From: Candidatus Olsenella pullistercoris
Lineage (GTDB): Bacteria; Actinomycetota; Coriobacteriia; Coriobacteriales; Atopobiaceae
DNA: 64,000 bases
Assembly (NCBI GenBank): GCA_019116525.1
Contig: DXBM01000050.1
Span: forward strand, 118,211-182,210
Direction: 5' to 3'
The first letter of the stretch is position 1. Each line of letters starts with the position of its first letter. The notes under the pieces are model-generated. The model worked only from the letters and a program-made list of their open reading frames with translations. It had not been told where the DNA came from and ran no database searches. Shown here in pieces: positions 24,480 through 32,795 of this stretch. Both the position numbers and the translations under genes were made by a program.

Positions 24480-24900
24480 CTTCAACAGCAGGAGGTTGCT
24501 TTTTGACACCAACGTGCTTCTCGACGCGGTCTGCAGGGAGCGGCCTCAGTCCGCGGAGGCATGCGAGGTCCTTCATCGGTGCAACGGCGGGGGAGACCTG
24601 GGGCTTGTCGTCGTGGGGTCGCTCAAGGACGCCTATTACGTGCTGCAGCGCCACTACGATGAGGCGCGGGCGAGAAGATCTGTGGAATGGCTGCGCGAGC
24701 TGCTTGTGATCGCGCCGCTGGGTGCGGAGGAGTGCGAGCTCTCGCTTGGCTGCGGCGAGCCGGACTTTGAGGACGGCCTCATCCGCGCCTGCGCCGAGCT
24801 CAATGATGTGGACGTCATTCTCACACGCGACGCGGGGGCCTTTGGGCGGTCCAAGGTGCGTGCCATGACCTGCGCAGAGTACCTCGAGCTCTTTGGCTAG
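24472..24900 (+). CDS. PIN domain toxin (VapC-like ribonuclease)
   Basis: 142 residues. The PIN fold's acidic residues are visible: LLFDTNVLLDAV at the N-terminus, a central EE pair, and EDGLIRACAELNDVDVILTRDAGAF with the last aspartates. Such toxins cut tRNA or rRNA in a Mg2+-dependent way and are held inactive by the antitoxin. I choose ATG 24472, overlapping the antitoxin end; TTG 24460 is an alternative. Confidence 0.87.
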   Translation: MRDFNSRRLLFDTNVLLDAVCRERPQSAEACEVLHRCNGGGDLGLVVVGSLKDAYYVLQRHYDEARARRSVEWLRELLVIAPLGAEECELSLGCGEPDFEDGLIRACAELNDVDVILTRDAGAFGRSKVRAMTCAEYLELFG

Positions 24901-25056
24901 GCGTTTTGTATGGCACAGGTACGAGAGTGCTGTTCTTCTCGCGTGGCGATCAGGTCTGTTGAGTAGATAAATACTGTATTCCGCAAACTGGAGGGATGAT
25001 CGGGTCCCTTCTTGCGGGCGAGTACAATGGGCGCAGCCAACGGCGAGAGGAGGGCC

Positions 25057-25614
25057 ATGCGCGAGAAGATTGACGTGTGGGGGCAGGCGCCGGAGATCCT
25101 GGGGCAGCTGCGCAGCGGCGTGCTGCTGACGAGCGCGGCCGAGGGCGAGGTCAACGTCATGACGATCGGCTGGGGCACGCTCGGCGTGGAGTGGGGTCGG
25201 CCGGTCTTTGTTGCCTACGTGCGCACGAGCCGCCACACCCATGAGCTGCTCGACAGGTCGGGAGAGTTCACGGTGAGCGTGCCGGTTGCGACGGGCGACG
25301 CCGAACGGGACGCCCGCGTTCGGGCGATTCTGGCCACGTGCGGGTCGAGGAGCGGTCGCGACACGGACAAGGTGACCGAGTGCGGGCTTACGCTCGTGGA
25401 GGGCGAGGAGGTTGCCTCGCCGGCCATCGCCGAGCTGCCACTCACGCTCGAGTGCCGCGTGATCTACCGGCGCGACCAGGACGTCGCACTGCTGCCCGAC
25501 GGCCTTCGCGAGCGCTACTACCCGCAGGACAAGGGTCCCGAGGTCGCGCTCGCCAACCTTGCCTCGCACACGGAGTACTACGGCGAGATCGTGTCTGCCT
25601 ACGTGCTGCGCTAG
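25057..25614 (+). CDS. Flavin reductase family protein
   Basis: 185-residue FMN-binding split-barrel protein, as in flavin reductases and related flavoproteins. Recognisable parts are NVMTIGWGTLGVEWGRPVF and VAYVRTSRHTHELLDRSGEF, which shape the flavin site. ATG 25057 is chosen because AGGAGGG precedes it; the longer ORF adds 15 residues. The 156-bp space before it holds an AT-rich, promoter-like stretch (GAGTAGATAAATACTGT). It ends convergently with the SDR gene, overlapping by 4 bases. Confidence 0.85.
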   Translation: MREKIDVWGQAPEILGQLRSGVLLTSAAEGEVNVMTIGWGTLGVEWGRPVFVAYVRTSRHTHELLDRSGEFTVSVPVATGDAERDARVRAILATCGSRSGRDTDKVTECGLTLVEGEEVASPAIAELPLTLECRVIYRRDQDVALLPDGLRERYYPQDKGPEVALANLASHTEYYGEIVSAYVLR

Positions 25615-26381
25615 GCGCCGCGTCGGCGAGAGAGCAGCGCGCGCTCGGCCGCGAGGGCGAGCGGGTAGGGGAGCAGCTTGGTGGCAACGTAGAGGGCGCG
25701 CATGTCCGGTGACGGGATGCAGAGCGCCCGGCCCGCCCGCGCCGCGGCGAGGCCCCTGCGCGCGACCCGGCCAACGTCCTCGAAGCCGGTGATCCGGGCC
25801 ATTCGCGCGGCAACGTCATCAGCGCCCGCGTGGTCGAGGAAGGCGGTGCGCATGAACTTGGGGCAGAGCGCCGTCACGTGGATGTTGGCGTCGCTGAGCT
25901 CGGCGTCGAGGGAGAGCGAGAGGTCGAGCACGAAGCGCTTGGCCGCCGCGTAGGTGGCGAGCTGGGGCTGCGGCATGAACGCGGCGACGCTCGCCACGTT
26001 GAGGATGCGCGAGCCGGGCCCCATGTGCGGCAGCGTGCGGTAGATGAGCTCGACGGGCGCGAGCATGAGCAGGCGCGCCATGCGCGCGTTGTCGGCAGCG
26101 GGCATGTCGGCGAAGTCGCCGAACGTCCCGAACCCTGCGTTGTTGACGAGCAGGGCCACGCTCGCGTCGCCTCGCTCGTCGAGCGCCGCCTCGAGCGCGT
26201 CGAGGGAGGCGGGGTCCGTGAGGTCGAGCGCGAAGGGGCGGATGCGCGCGCCGGCTTTCTCGGCATGGCGCGAGACCGTCCAGATCTCGTCGAGCCTCCC
26301 GAAGGCGCCGGCCTCGAGCTGGCGCACGATCTCGGCGCCGAGTCCCGAGGACGCGCCGGTGACGATGGCGATTCGTGTCAT
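25611..26381 (-). CDS. Short-chain dehydrogenase/reductase
   Basis: 256-residue Rossmann-fold NAD(P)-dependent oxidoreductase of the classical SDR family. The cofactor motif is TGASSGLG near the N-terminus, NNAG follows, and the catalytic Ser (NVASVAAF) and YAAAK are in place. ATG 26381 has GGGAGGGG upstream; that ribosome site lies inside a 19-bp inverted repeat shared with the divergent lipase gene. Substrate unknown. Confidence 0.92.
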   Translation of the reverse strand: MTRIAIVTGASSGLGAEIVRQLEAGAFGRLDEIWTVSRHAEKAGARIRPFALDLTDPASLDALEAALDERGDASVALLVNNAGFGTFGDFADMPAADNARMARLLMLAPVELIYRTLPHMGPGSRILNVASVAAFMPQPQLATYAAAKRFVLDLSLSLDAELSDANIHVTALCPKFMRTAFLDHAGADDVAARMARITGFEDVGRVARRGLAAARAGRALCIPSPDMRALYVATKLLPYPLALAAERALLSRRRGA

Positions 26382-26383
26382 GG

Positions 26384-26436
26384 CCCCTCCCTTGTGTGAC
26401 AATTGCCCATGTTCAGTTTGTCACACAAGGGAGGGG
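26384..26436. repeat. 19-bp perfect inverted repeat carrying both ribosome sites of divergent genes
   Basis: CCCCTCCCTTGTGTGACAA at 26384-26402 is matched by its exact complement at 26418-26436, separated by 15 bases. The outer ends supply GGGAGGGG Shine-Dalgarno sequences to the SDR gene (minus) and the lipase gene (plus), so both mRNAs start with the same sequence. The TTGTGTGACAA part could bind a regulator. Confidence 0.8.
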
Positions 26437-26442
26437 ACGGAC

Positions 26443-27756
26443 GTGACAGAGCCTTCCGCACCTCGTCCGCGATGGGGCCTGCGCGCCCTTGTCGCCCTGC
26501 TGGTGGTCGTGGCAGTGGCCGGCACGGCGCTGGTCGCGGCGGTGCTGCATCGTCGGGAGCAGGAGCGCATGGGGCTCGGGGCGGTCTCGGAGCCGAGCGC
26601 GCCGCAGGAGCTCGAGGGCCCGGCGGGGCGCACCGGCGCCTTCACCGCGCGGATCGGCTTCACGAGCATGGCCACGGGCGCAGAGACCGTCTCCACCGAG
26701 GTCGCCTGGGACGACGAGTGGTTCTTCCAGGACCCGACCGTCTACAACCACGAGCTTGCCACCACGTGCGCGGTGCTCTCCGCCGTTGCCAACTCGGAGT
26801 CCGCCTACTACCAGGCTGGCTCCGGCTCCCCGGCATACATGGAGGCGGCCCTTGCCGAGCTGGGGTTCGAGGACGTCTCCACGGCCTCCTACCAGTACCG
26901 CAGCGAGATTCTCGACGAGGTCATCGACTTTCTCGCCGGCACGGACGACGTGGTGGCCTACTCCGTGGCAACCAAGCGCGTGACGAGCGCGGACGGAAGC
27001 GAGAAGACCCTCTACCTGGTCTCGGTTCGCGGGAGCTACGGCTCGGAGTGGCTGAGCGACGCTAACATGGGCGACGCGGCAGACTACGAGATGGACGCCA
27101 TCGACCACGAGGGCTTCATGCGCGCGGCGAACGAGATCGTGGAGGACCTCGCGGCGCGCATCACCGAGGAGGCGGGCACGGGCGGCACCGATGACATCGC
27201 GCTGCTCTTCTGCGGGCACTCGCGCGGTGCGGCGACGGCCAACCTCGCCGCCTCCTACGCCGACGACATGACGCAGGGCCTGCGCGCCCTGGCGCCGCTG
27301 AGCAGCATCTACTGCTACACGTTCGCGACGCCCGAGGTCACGCTGGTGGAGGGCACGGGCGACGCCCTCTACGACAACATCTTCAACGTCCTGAATCCGA
27401 GCGACATGGTGCCGCGGCTGCCGCTTGCCTCCTGGGGCTACTCGCGCTATGGCCGTGACCTGTGGCTTCCCGGCTACGGAGACGACGGCTTTGACGAGAG
27501 GCACGAGGCGATGCGCGCTGCGTTCGAGGCGAACACGGGCGTGGAGAGCCCCTACGTGCCCGAGGACCGCGAGCGCGTTGACAGGCTCGTGGAGGATCTG
27601 GGGCGCGAGATCCCCACGGCGGACGACTTCGCGAGCGCCGGCGGCATCTTCTCGCTCGTGCGCGACCTTCTCGCCGACGTGAATCCCGTGCAGGTGCTCT
27701 ACGGCCACTACCCGAGCGTCTACATAGCCTGGATGCAGTCCCTCGACACCCTGTGA
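26443..27756 (+). CDS. Membrane-anchored lipase (class 3 / alpha-beta hydrolase)
   Basis: 437 residues. An N-terminal membrane anchor (about residues 10-32) is followed by an extracytoplasmic alpha/beta hydrolase domain. The nucleophile elbow is CGHSRGAATANLAASYAD with Ser near residue 260, typical of class 3 lipases and Mbeg1-like proteins, followed by YTFATPEVT and NPSDMVPRLP carrying the likely acid residue. GTG 26443 is chosen because the GGGAGGGG repeat lies upstream; the track start at 26044 falls inside the opposite gene. The 3' end overlaps the convergent ABC ATPase by 37 bases. Confidence 0.85.
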   Translation: MTEPSAPRPRWGLRALVALLVVVAVAGTALVAAVLHRREQERMGLGAVSEPSAPQELEGPAGRTGAFTARIGFTSMATGAETVSTEVAWDDEWFFQDPTVYNHELATTCAVLSAVANSESAYYQAGSGSPAYMEAALAELGFEDVSTASYQYRSEILDEVIDFLAGTDDVVAYSVATKRVTSADGSEKTLYLVSVRGSYGSEWLSDANMGDAADYEMDAIDHEGFMRAANEIVEDLAARITEEAGTGGTDDIALLFCGHSRGAATANLAASYADDMTQGLRALAPLSSIYCYTFATPEVTLVEGTGDALYDNIFNVLNPSDMVPRLPLASWGYSRYGRDLWLPGYGDDGFDERHEAMRAAFEANTGVESPYVPEDRERVDRLVEDLGREIPTADDFASAGGIFSLVRDLLADVNPVQVLYGHYPSVYIAWMQSLDTL

Positions 27757-28991
27757 GGGGGGACGGGCGCGCTCGTCACGGGGATGCCCGCCTCGCGGGC
27801 CGCGTCCAGGAGCTCGGCGTTGCGGGCGTTCGTCGTTCCGAACGCGCTCACGCAGCAGATGACGCGGCGGCAGCCGAGAAGGACCTCGCGCGCCTCGGCG
27901 ACGGCGCGCTCGCCCACGGGCTCGAAGTCTCGCTCGTAGACGGCGCGCAACGCGAGGCTGCGCGCCAGGAGGCCGTCGGCGTCGTGCTCGTAGAGCACGC
28001 CCGTGGCGAACGGCACGCCGTCGCGCGCGAGCCGGCGGAAGCACGCGGCGCCCGAGCCACCGCCCGCAATGACGAAGACCTCCGGATTGCCCTTTGGCCT
28101 CGCGAGCTCCACGCTGCCAAAGGCGGGCTCGAAGGCGCTCGGCTCGATGTCGTAGAGCTCCGCCATGCGCTCGGCCGTGAACACCTCGTCGGGCGTGCCC
28201 TGAAAGACGGTGCGGCCGTCGCGGACGCAGATCACGTAGTCGGCTGCCCTCTGCGCCAGGTCGATCTCGTGGAGCGACGCCACCACCGCGACGCCGCGCT
28301 CGCGCGCTTCCCGCCGCAGGAGCTCGAGCATCTCGAGCTGGGAGCGAACGTCCAGGTACGAGGTCGGCTCGTCGAGCAGCAGGACGCGGGGATCCTGGGC
28401 GAGCGCCCGGGCGAGAAGGACGCGCTGCCGCTGGCCGTCGCTCACGTGGGAGAAGTCGCGCTCCGCGAGCTCGGCCACGCCCGCGGCGGACATGGCCTCG
28501 CGCACGGCCTCGTGGTCCTTCTCGCCAAGGACGCCGAGACGGCCCGTGAAGGGGTAGCGGCCCGCCTCGACCACGTCGCGGCAGGTGAGGAGCTCGGTGT
28601 GCGGCCGTCCGGTGAGCATGACGGACATCGCGCGGGCACGCTCCGCCGCGGGGACGTCGTCGAGCGGGCGCCCGAAGAGCTCCACCGTGCCCCCGAGCCG
28701 GCGGAGCTGCCCGGCAACGGTGCGCAGGATCGTTGTCTTGCCGGACCCGTTGGGCCCGATCAGCGCCACGACCTGGCCGGGACGCACGGCGAGGCAGACG
28801 TCGCGCACGAGCGGCCGCGAGCCGTGCCCCACGTCCAGCCCCCGCAGCTCCAGCGAGAGGGGCTGCGAAAGGGGGACGTGCTTTTTCTCTCTGAGAGAAC
28901 GGGACAGGTTGCCGTCCTCCCGTGGCTCGTCCGAGGACAAGCCTGTCCCATTTTCTCTGAGAGAAAAAGCACGTCCCCCTTTCGCAGTCAT
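27720..28991 (-). CDS. ABC transporter ATPase of an iron/siderophore-type importer, with a repeat-encoded N-terminus
   Basis: 423 residues. The ABC domain (about 50-280) has Walker A GPNGSGKTT, a signature VSDGQRQR (VSDGQ in place of LSGGQ) and Walker B RVLLLDEPTS, as in FecE/BtuD-type ATPases. A ~130-residue C-terminal extension (VFVIAGGGSGAACFRRLARDG) resembles those on some metal-importer ATPases. The ATG at 28991 overlaps the permease stop, but codons 3-44 lie entirely within a 125-bp palindromic repeat, so the first ~45 residues (such as GGRAFSLRENGTG) are repeat-derived. No better start exists before the first ABC strand SLELRGLDV. Confidence 0.85.
   Translation of the reverse strand: MTAKGGRAFSLRENGTGLSSDEPREDGNLSRSLREKKHVPLSQPLSLELRGLDVGHGSRPLVRDVCLAVRPGQVVALIGPNGSGKTTILRTVAGQLRRLGGTVELFGRPLDDVPAAERARAMSVMLTGRPHTELLTCRDVVEAGRYPFTGRLGVLGEKDHEAVREAMSAAGVAELAERDFSHVSDGQRQRVLLARALAQDPRVLLLDEPTSYLDVRSQLEMLELLRREARERGVAVVASLHEIDLAQRAADYVICVRDGRTVFQGTPDEVFTAERMAELYDIEPSAFEPAFGSVELARPKGNPEVFVIAGGGSGAACFRRLARDGVPFATGVLYEHDADGLLARSLALRAVYERDFEPVGERAVAEAREVLLGCRRVICCVSAFGTTNARNAELLDAAREAGIPVTSAPVPPHRVSRDCIQAM
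27758..27779. repeat. Short repeat GGGGGACGGGCGCGCT, copy 1
   Basis: This 16-mer directly follows the lipase stop codon and is found again, identical, at 48956-48971 right after the MFS gene stop. Both are followed by GTCAC (here with one extra C), giving a GTGA...TCAC bracket. Probably a terminator-like element. Confidence 0.45.
28863..28987. repeat. 125-bp near-perfect palindrome (long GGGGAC element, copy 1) inside the ATPase gene
   Basis: The arms begin CTGCGAAAGGGGGACGTGCT and continue through TTTTCTCTC to GGGACAGG, about 47 bases each with few mismatches. The core GGGGACGTGCTTTTTCTCTC is shared with copies at 57541 and 58774, but the outer bases (CTGCGAAA, not GAAATT) are private to this copy and still self-complementary. 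It lies just after the ATG of the ABC ATPase gene, in frame, with no stop codon. Confidence 0.85.
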
Positions 28992-30025
28992 CGGGCGGAC
29001 CTCCCCCGGAGCATGAGGGCGATCACGACGGGAGCGCCAAAGACGGCCGTGACCGCGCTCACGGAGAGCTCAACGGGCGAGAAGAGCGTGCGGGCGACGA
29101 GGTCGCAGCCGCAGCAGAAGGCCGCCCCCACGAGGAGGCACGCCGGCGTCACGTAGAGCGGGCGGGACGAGCCGACCCCGCGCCGCGCGAGGTGGGGCGC
29201 CGCGATGCCCACGAACGAGACGGGCCCTGCGAAGGCGGCCACGCATCCGGACAGAAGGCTCGAGACGAGCACGATGAGCATGCGCAGCCTGAGCACGCTC
29301 ACCCCCACGCTCTGCGCGTAGGGCTCGCCGAGCTGGTAGGCGCCGAGCGGCTTGGAGAGCGCGAACACCGCCGCGCCCATCGCGCCCACGGCAACGGCGA
29401 TCATGGCGACGTCGGACCACGTGGCGCCCGAGAAGCTCCCGCGCGACCAGTTGTCCAGGCTCACGATGCTCTGGTCGTCGGCAAAGGCAACGAGGAAGTT
29501 GGTGACGGCGGAGCAAATGTAGCCGACCATGATGCCGGCCACGATGAGCATGCCCTGCGTGCGGACGCGCCGCGAGATGACGAGCACGAAGCCCATCGTG
29601 GCGAGCGACCCCGCAAACGCGGCGGCCACCGAGACGGCCGGGCTCATGACCTGCCCCGCGCCGAGCACCACGATCATCACCACCGCCACCACGAGCTTGG
29701 CGCCCGAGGAGACGCCGAGCACAAAGGGGTCGGCGATGGGGTTGGCAAAGAAGGTCTGCAGGAGGAACCCCGAGAGCGAGAGCGCCCCTCCCAGGAGCAG
29801 CGCCTCGATCGCACGCGGCAGGCGAATCTGCCAGATGACCTGCGCGGAGGTGGAGGCGTCGCCGGCTCCGGCGGCAAGGATGCGCACGACCTCGGCCGGC
29901 GTTGTCTCGACGCTGCCGAGGCACAGGCTCGCCACAAAGAGCGCGACCAGGGCGAGAAGGACGACGAGGTCGAACGTCGCCGCCCGCGAGGCGCCCCCCG
30001 CCGCTCTGTCAGCCGTGCGCGCCAC
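28988..30025 (-). CDS. FecCD-type iron/siderophore ABC transporter permease
   Basis: 345-residue permease with nine or ten membrane segments, matching the BtuC/FecCD family: IRLPRAIEALLLGGALSLSG, FANPIADPFVLGVSSGAKL and VGPVSFVGIAAPHLAR-like regions are all present. The GTG start at 30025 overlaps the stop of the binding-protein gene by one base, and its stop overlaps the ATPase start (ATGA). It forms the channel of an importer for ferric siderophore, haem or cobalamin-like substrates; which one cannot be told from sequence. Confidence 0.92.
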   Translation of the reverse strand: MARTADRAAGGASRAATFDLVVLLALVALFVASLCLGSVETTPAEVVRILAAGAGDASTSAQVIWQIRLPRAIEALLLGGALSLSGFLLQTFFANPIADPFVLGVSSGAKLVVAVVMIVVLGAGQVMSPAVSVAAAFAGSLATMGFVLVISRRVRTQGMLIVAGIMVGYICSAVTNFLVAFADDQSIVSLDNWSRGSFSGATWSDVAMIAVAVGAMGAAVFALSKPLGAYQLGEPYAQSVGVSVLRLRMLIVLVSSLLSGCVAAFAGPVSFVGIAAPHLARRGVGSSRPLYVTPACLLVGAAFCCGCDLVARTLFSPVELSVSAVTAVFGAPVVIALMLRGRSAR

Positions 30026-31188
30026 TAGCCCAGCCGCCAGAAGAAGGTCGTGGGCTCGCTGGCGCCGCTGAGCGCCGCGCGCAGGTCCGAGATGATCTCG
30101 GCCATGCTCGTCATTTGCTGGTAGAGGTTGGAGTCGCAGGTCCAGACGTTGCCGCTTTGGACCGCGCGGAAGTCCGCGAGCAGCCCGTTCTTCTCGACCA
30201 GGGCGTCCAGCGTGGAGACGCCGTCGTCGATCGTGCCGTTGTAGATGATGACGTCGGCGTCGCGGGCGCCGGCGTAGAACTGCTCCATCTCCACGGTCAC
30301 GGTGGTGGGGGAGGAGTCCGCGGCGCCATCCTCGGAGAAGCTCACGTACTCGCCGCCCGCGGCCTCGATCATCTGGCAGAAGTAGTCGCCGGCGCGGCGC
30401 GTGACCGCGGCGCCGTCCTCGTTGACGTAGAAGAACGCGACGGTCGTGCCGAGCGGGCCCTCAGAGGAGACCTCCTCCACGCGCGCCGCAACGTCCTCGA
30501 AGACCTCGCCCGCCTCCTCGTCCCTCCCAAAGAGCGCCCCCATGAGACGAATCCACTCAAGGCGGCCGAGCATGTCCTCCTCGCGGCTCGACTGCTCCAT
30601 GAGCACGGTCACGCCGAGCTCCTCGAGCTTGGCGCGCACCTCGGGCACGTGGTCGATGTTGGTGTTCTCAATGGCGAGCGGGCAGCCTGTGGCGGAGATG
30701 AGCTCGTAGTCCGGGGCCCGGTAGATGCCGCCGTAGGTGATGGCCCCCTCCTCGAGGCGCTCGGTGAAGGCGGGGACGGGGGAGTCCTCGGCCGTGACGG
30801 AGGAGATGCTCACGGCGTCGAGCGCGCCGATGGCGTCAACGAGGCAGATCATGCCGGTGGAGGCCAGGTAGACGTTCTCGAGGGGCTGCCGGACGACGGC
30901 AACGCCGTCCTCGAGGCCCTCCGGGGCGACCTCCCCCTCCGGAACGACGAGAAGGCTCTCGCCGCTCGCGAGCGTGGCGAGCTTCCAGCCCCCCTCAAAG
31001 GAGTCGAGCGAGAACTGCGTGGCGCGGGCGAGCGGGACGGGGGACGGCTCCCCGAGCGCGGCGAGCCCCTGCGCCTGCGCGCCGTCCTTGTCGAGGTCGG
31101 CGGGCGTCTCGCCAGAGCAGCCGACAAGGGCGAGCGGGGCGAGCAGGGCCCCCTTCGCGAGGGTGCGCCGCGAGATGGCATGGGGCAT
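30025..31188 (-). CDS. Substrate-binding lipoprotein of the iron-type ABC importer
   Basis: 387 residues. The N-terminus has a twin-arginine motif and lipobox (ISRRTLAKGALLAPLALVGC), so it is probably exported folded and lipidated. The rest is a helical-backbone binding protein of the FepB/BtuF class (IICLVDAIGAL, IDHVPEVRAKLEELGVTVLM, DADVIIYNGTIDD). ATG 31188 has GGAG 5 bases upstream; the longer ORF runs into non-coding sequence. It is first in the import operon and follows a LysR gene by 56 bases. Confidence 0.9.
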   Translation of the reverse strand: MPHAISRRTLAKGALLAPLALVGCSGETPADLDKDGAQAQGLAALGEPSPVPLARATQFSLDSFEGGWKLATLASGESLLVVPEGEVAPEGLEDGVAVVRQPLENVYLASTGMICLVDAIGALDAVSISSVTAEDSPVPAFTERLEEGAITYGGIYRAPDYELISATGCPLAIENTNIDHVPEVRAKLEELGVTVLMEQSSREEDMLGRLEWIRLMGALFGRDEEAGEVFEDVAARVEEVSSEGPLGTTVAFFYVNEDGAAVTRRAGDYFCQMIEAAGGEYVSFSEDGAADSSPTTVTVEMEQFYAGARDADVIIYNGTIDDGVSTLDALVEKNGLLADFRAVQSGNVWTCDSNLYQQMTSMAEIISDLRAALSGASEPTTFFWRLG

Positions 31189-31244
31189 GGCAACTCCGTT
31201 TCCGTGTGCGCAACGCCACCATGATAGCCCCTCGCCGCGGGGCG

Positions 31245-32177
31245 CTAGTAGCTCCCGACGCTGCCCTCCGAGTCGAGGAGGCGCTTGAGGAGGGGGAGCT
31301 CGCCGCGGACGAGGCCCTTCAGCCGCTCGATCTCCGGGCGCGTGGCGCCCTCGAGCGTGACGAGGCACACGGGAACGGGCACGGCGTCGGCTGGGTCGAG
31401 CTCGTGGATGACGGCGAACGGCCGGACGCTGAGGGCCTTGAGGTGGACGCTCATGATGAAGCCCTGCCGGCGCTCCAGGAGGTCGACGACCTCCGCGTCG
31501 GTGCTGACGTCAACGGGAACGGACGCGAGCCCCCTGCGCTGGCACGAGGCGAGGATGGTGTCGTTGAAGCCGTCGACCGCCTCCGAGCGCAGGACGGGGT
31601 AGGGCCTGAGGTCCTCGAAGGTCAGCGTCCGCTTGTGCGCGAGCGGGTGGCTCCCCCCGAGGAAGACGCCGGGGGAGACGGTCCCGATCGTCGAGCAGGC
31701 GCAGTGCGGCGCGTCGAGCCGCCCTATCGTGACGAGCGCGTCGACGGTGCCGGCGCGCAGCCCGGCGAGCGCGTCAGGGCCGAGGGAGACGGAGACCTCG
31801 GTGCTCACGTCGAGCGTGTGGGAAAGGAGGCGGGAGATGAGGCCGCACACGAGCTGGTGCTTGGCAAAGGGCGGGGTGACGAGGGCTATCCTGAGCCCGC
31901 TGCGCGCATTCTCGACGCGGCGCCACGACTCGGCCACGGCCCCGACGGCGTCGAAGCTCGCGACCGCCTTCTGCGCGGGGTCGAGGATGGCCGCGCCCAG
32001 GGGCGTGAGGACCACGCCCTTGCCCGAGCGCTCGAAGAGCCGGTCCCCGAGCTCGTCCTCGAGCTCGGAGATCGACTTGGAGACCGCCTGCACGGTGACG
32101 TGCTGGGCAAGCGCCGCCGCGGAGAAGCTCCCGCGCCGTGCGGCCTCCTCAAAGAACCGAAGCTGTCGGATGTTCAC
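31245..32177 (-). CDS. LysR family transcriptional regulator
   Basis: 310-residue regulator with the N-terminal winged helix (MNIRQLRFFEEAARRGSFSAAALAQHVTVQAVSKSI) and a C-terminal effector domain. It is codirectional with, and just upstream of, the iron-type importer genes, and downstream of a small membrane protein gene. It may be cotranscribed with and control them; no divergent target is present. Confidence 0.9.
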   Translation of the reverse strand: MNIRQLRFFEEAARRGSFSAAALAQHVTVQAVSKSISELEDELGDRLFERSGKGVVLTPLGAAILDPAQKAVASFDAVGAVAESWRRVENARSGLRIALVTPPFAKHQLVCGLISRLLSHTLDVSTEVSVSLGPDALAGLRAGTVDALVTIGRLDAPHCACSTIGTVSPGVFLGGSHPLAHKRTLTFEDLRPYPVLRSEAVDGFNDTILASCQRRGLASVPVDVSTDAEVVDLLERRQGFIMSVHLKALSVRPFAVIHELDPADAVPVPVCLVTLEGATRPEIERLKGLVRGELPLLKRLLDSEGSVGSY

Positions 32178-32207
32178 GTCGGCCGGCCTTCGGCGCGCTC
32201 TCGCTGC

Positions 32208-32615
32208 CTAGTTGTCCCCGGCGGCCTTGAGGGCGCGCGACGCGTAGACGATCGCCGCAAAGGCGGTCGCAGCGTAGAGCGCGTTGACCCAGACCAGGTC
32301 GAGGGAGTTCTCGGCGACGCTGCGGATGATGGTGACGATGTTGACGACGCAGACGGCGCACGCCGCCCAGACAAAGGGCTTGAGCTTGGCGGGCGTCTTG
32401 GAGAGGCGCGCGCCCATGACGCCGCAGACGAGGTCGAGCAGGCCGACGGCGAGTAGGACGCCCGCGGAGACCTGGGCGATGAGCACGTCGTCCTCGCTGG
32501 CGAGGCCGGCGGAGGGGGCGTAGAGGAACATGATGACGGCGGCGGCAACGGAGACGACGCCGACGAAGCACAGGAACAGCGAGATTCCGCGCACGATCTT
32601 GCAGTCAGACGACAT
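32208..32615 (-). CDS. Small four-helix membrane protein, unknown function
   Basis: 135 residues with four hydrophobic segments (near 10-30, 45-68, 80-97 and 107-126). It resembles the many small DUF-type membrane proteins of Coriobacteriia, but I do not recognise a named family. GAAAGGAG precedes the ATG. It lies upstream of the LysR gene on the same strand, with a gap of 30 bases. Confidence 0.65.
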   Translation of the reverse strand: MSSDCKIVRGISLFLCFVGVVSVAAAVIMFLYAPSAGLASEDDVLIAQVSAGVLLAVGLLDLVCGVMGARLSKTPAKLKPFVWAACAVCVVNIVTIIRSVAENSLDLVWVNALYAATAFAAIVYASRALKAAGDN

Positions 32616-32659
32616 GGGGCGCTCCTTTCGGGAGGGGATGGACGAGAGTGCCCCAAGGG

Positions 32660-32693
32660 TGCTGTGGGCGCCCGGGACAGGGCGCCCACAGCA
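32660..32693 (-). terminator. Strong hairpin beyond the radical SAM gene
   Basis: TGCTGTGGGCGCCC pairs perfectly with its complement over a six-base loop (GGGACA). It lies in the 180-bp gap between the radical SAM gene and the small membrane protein gene, both on the minus strand, and should end the former transcript. No T-run follows. The gap shows nothing else. Confidence 0.65.
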
Positions 32694-32795
32694 TAGGTTC
32701 GCGCGGCGAGGGGCGTCAAACGGCTGGCCCCGCTCTCACGCCGAGGTCAACGCACGGTTGAGGCGGCGCTGCCGCCGACGCCCTTTCACCTGGCG

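Noticed and set aside
24901-25056. Small RNA or tRNA gene
   Set aside because: No cloverleaf or conserved tRNA boxes are visible; only AT-rich promoter-like sequence.
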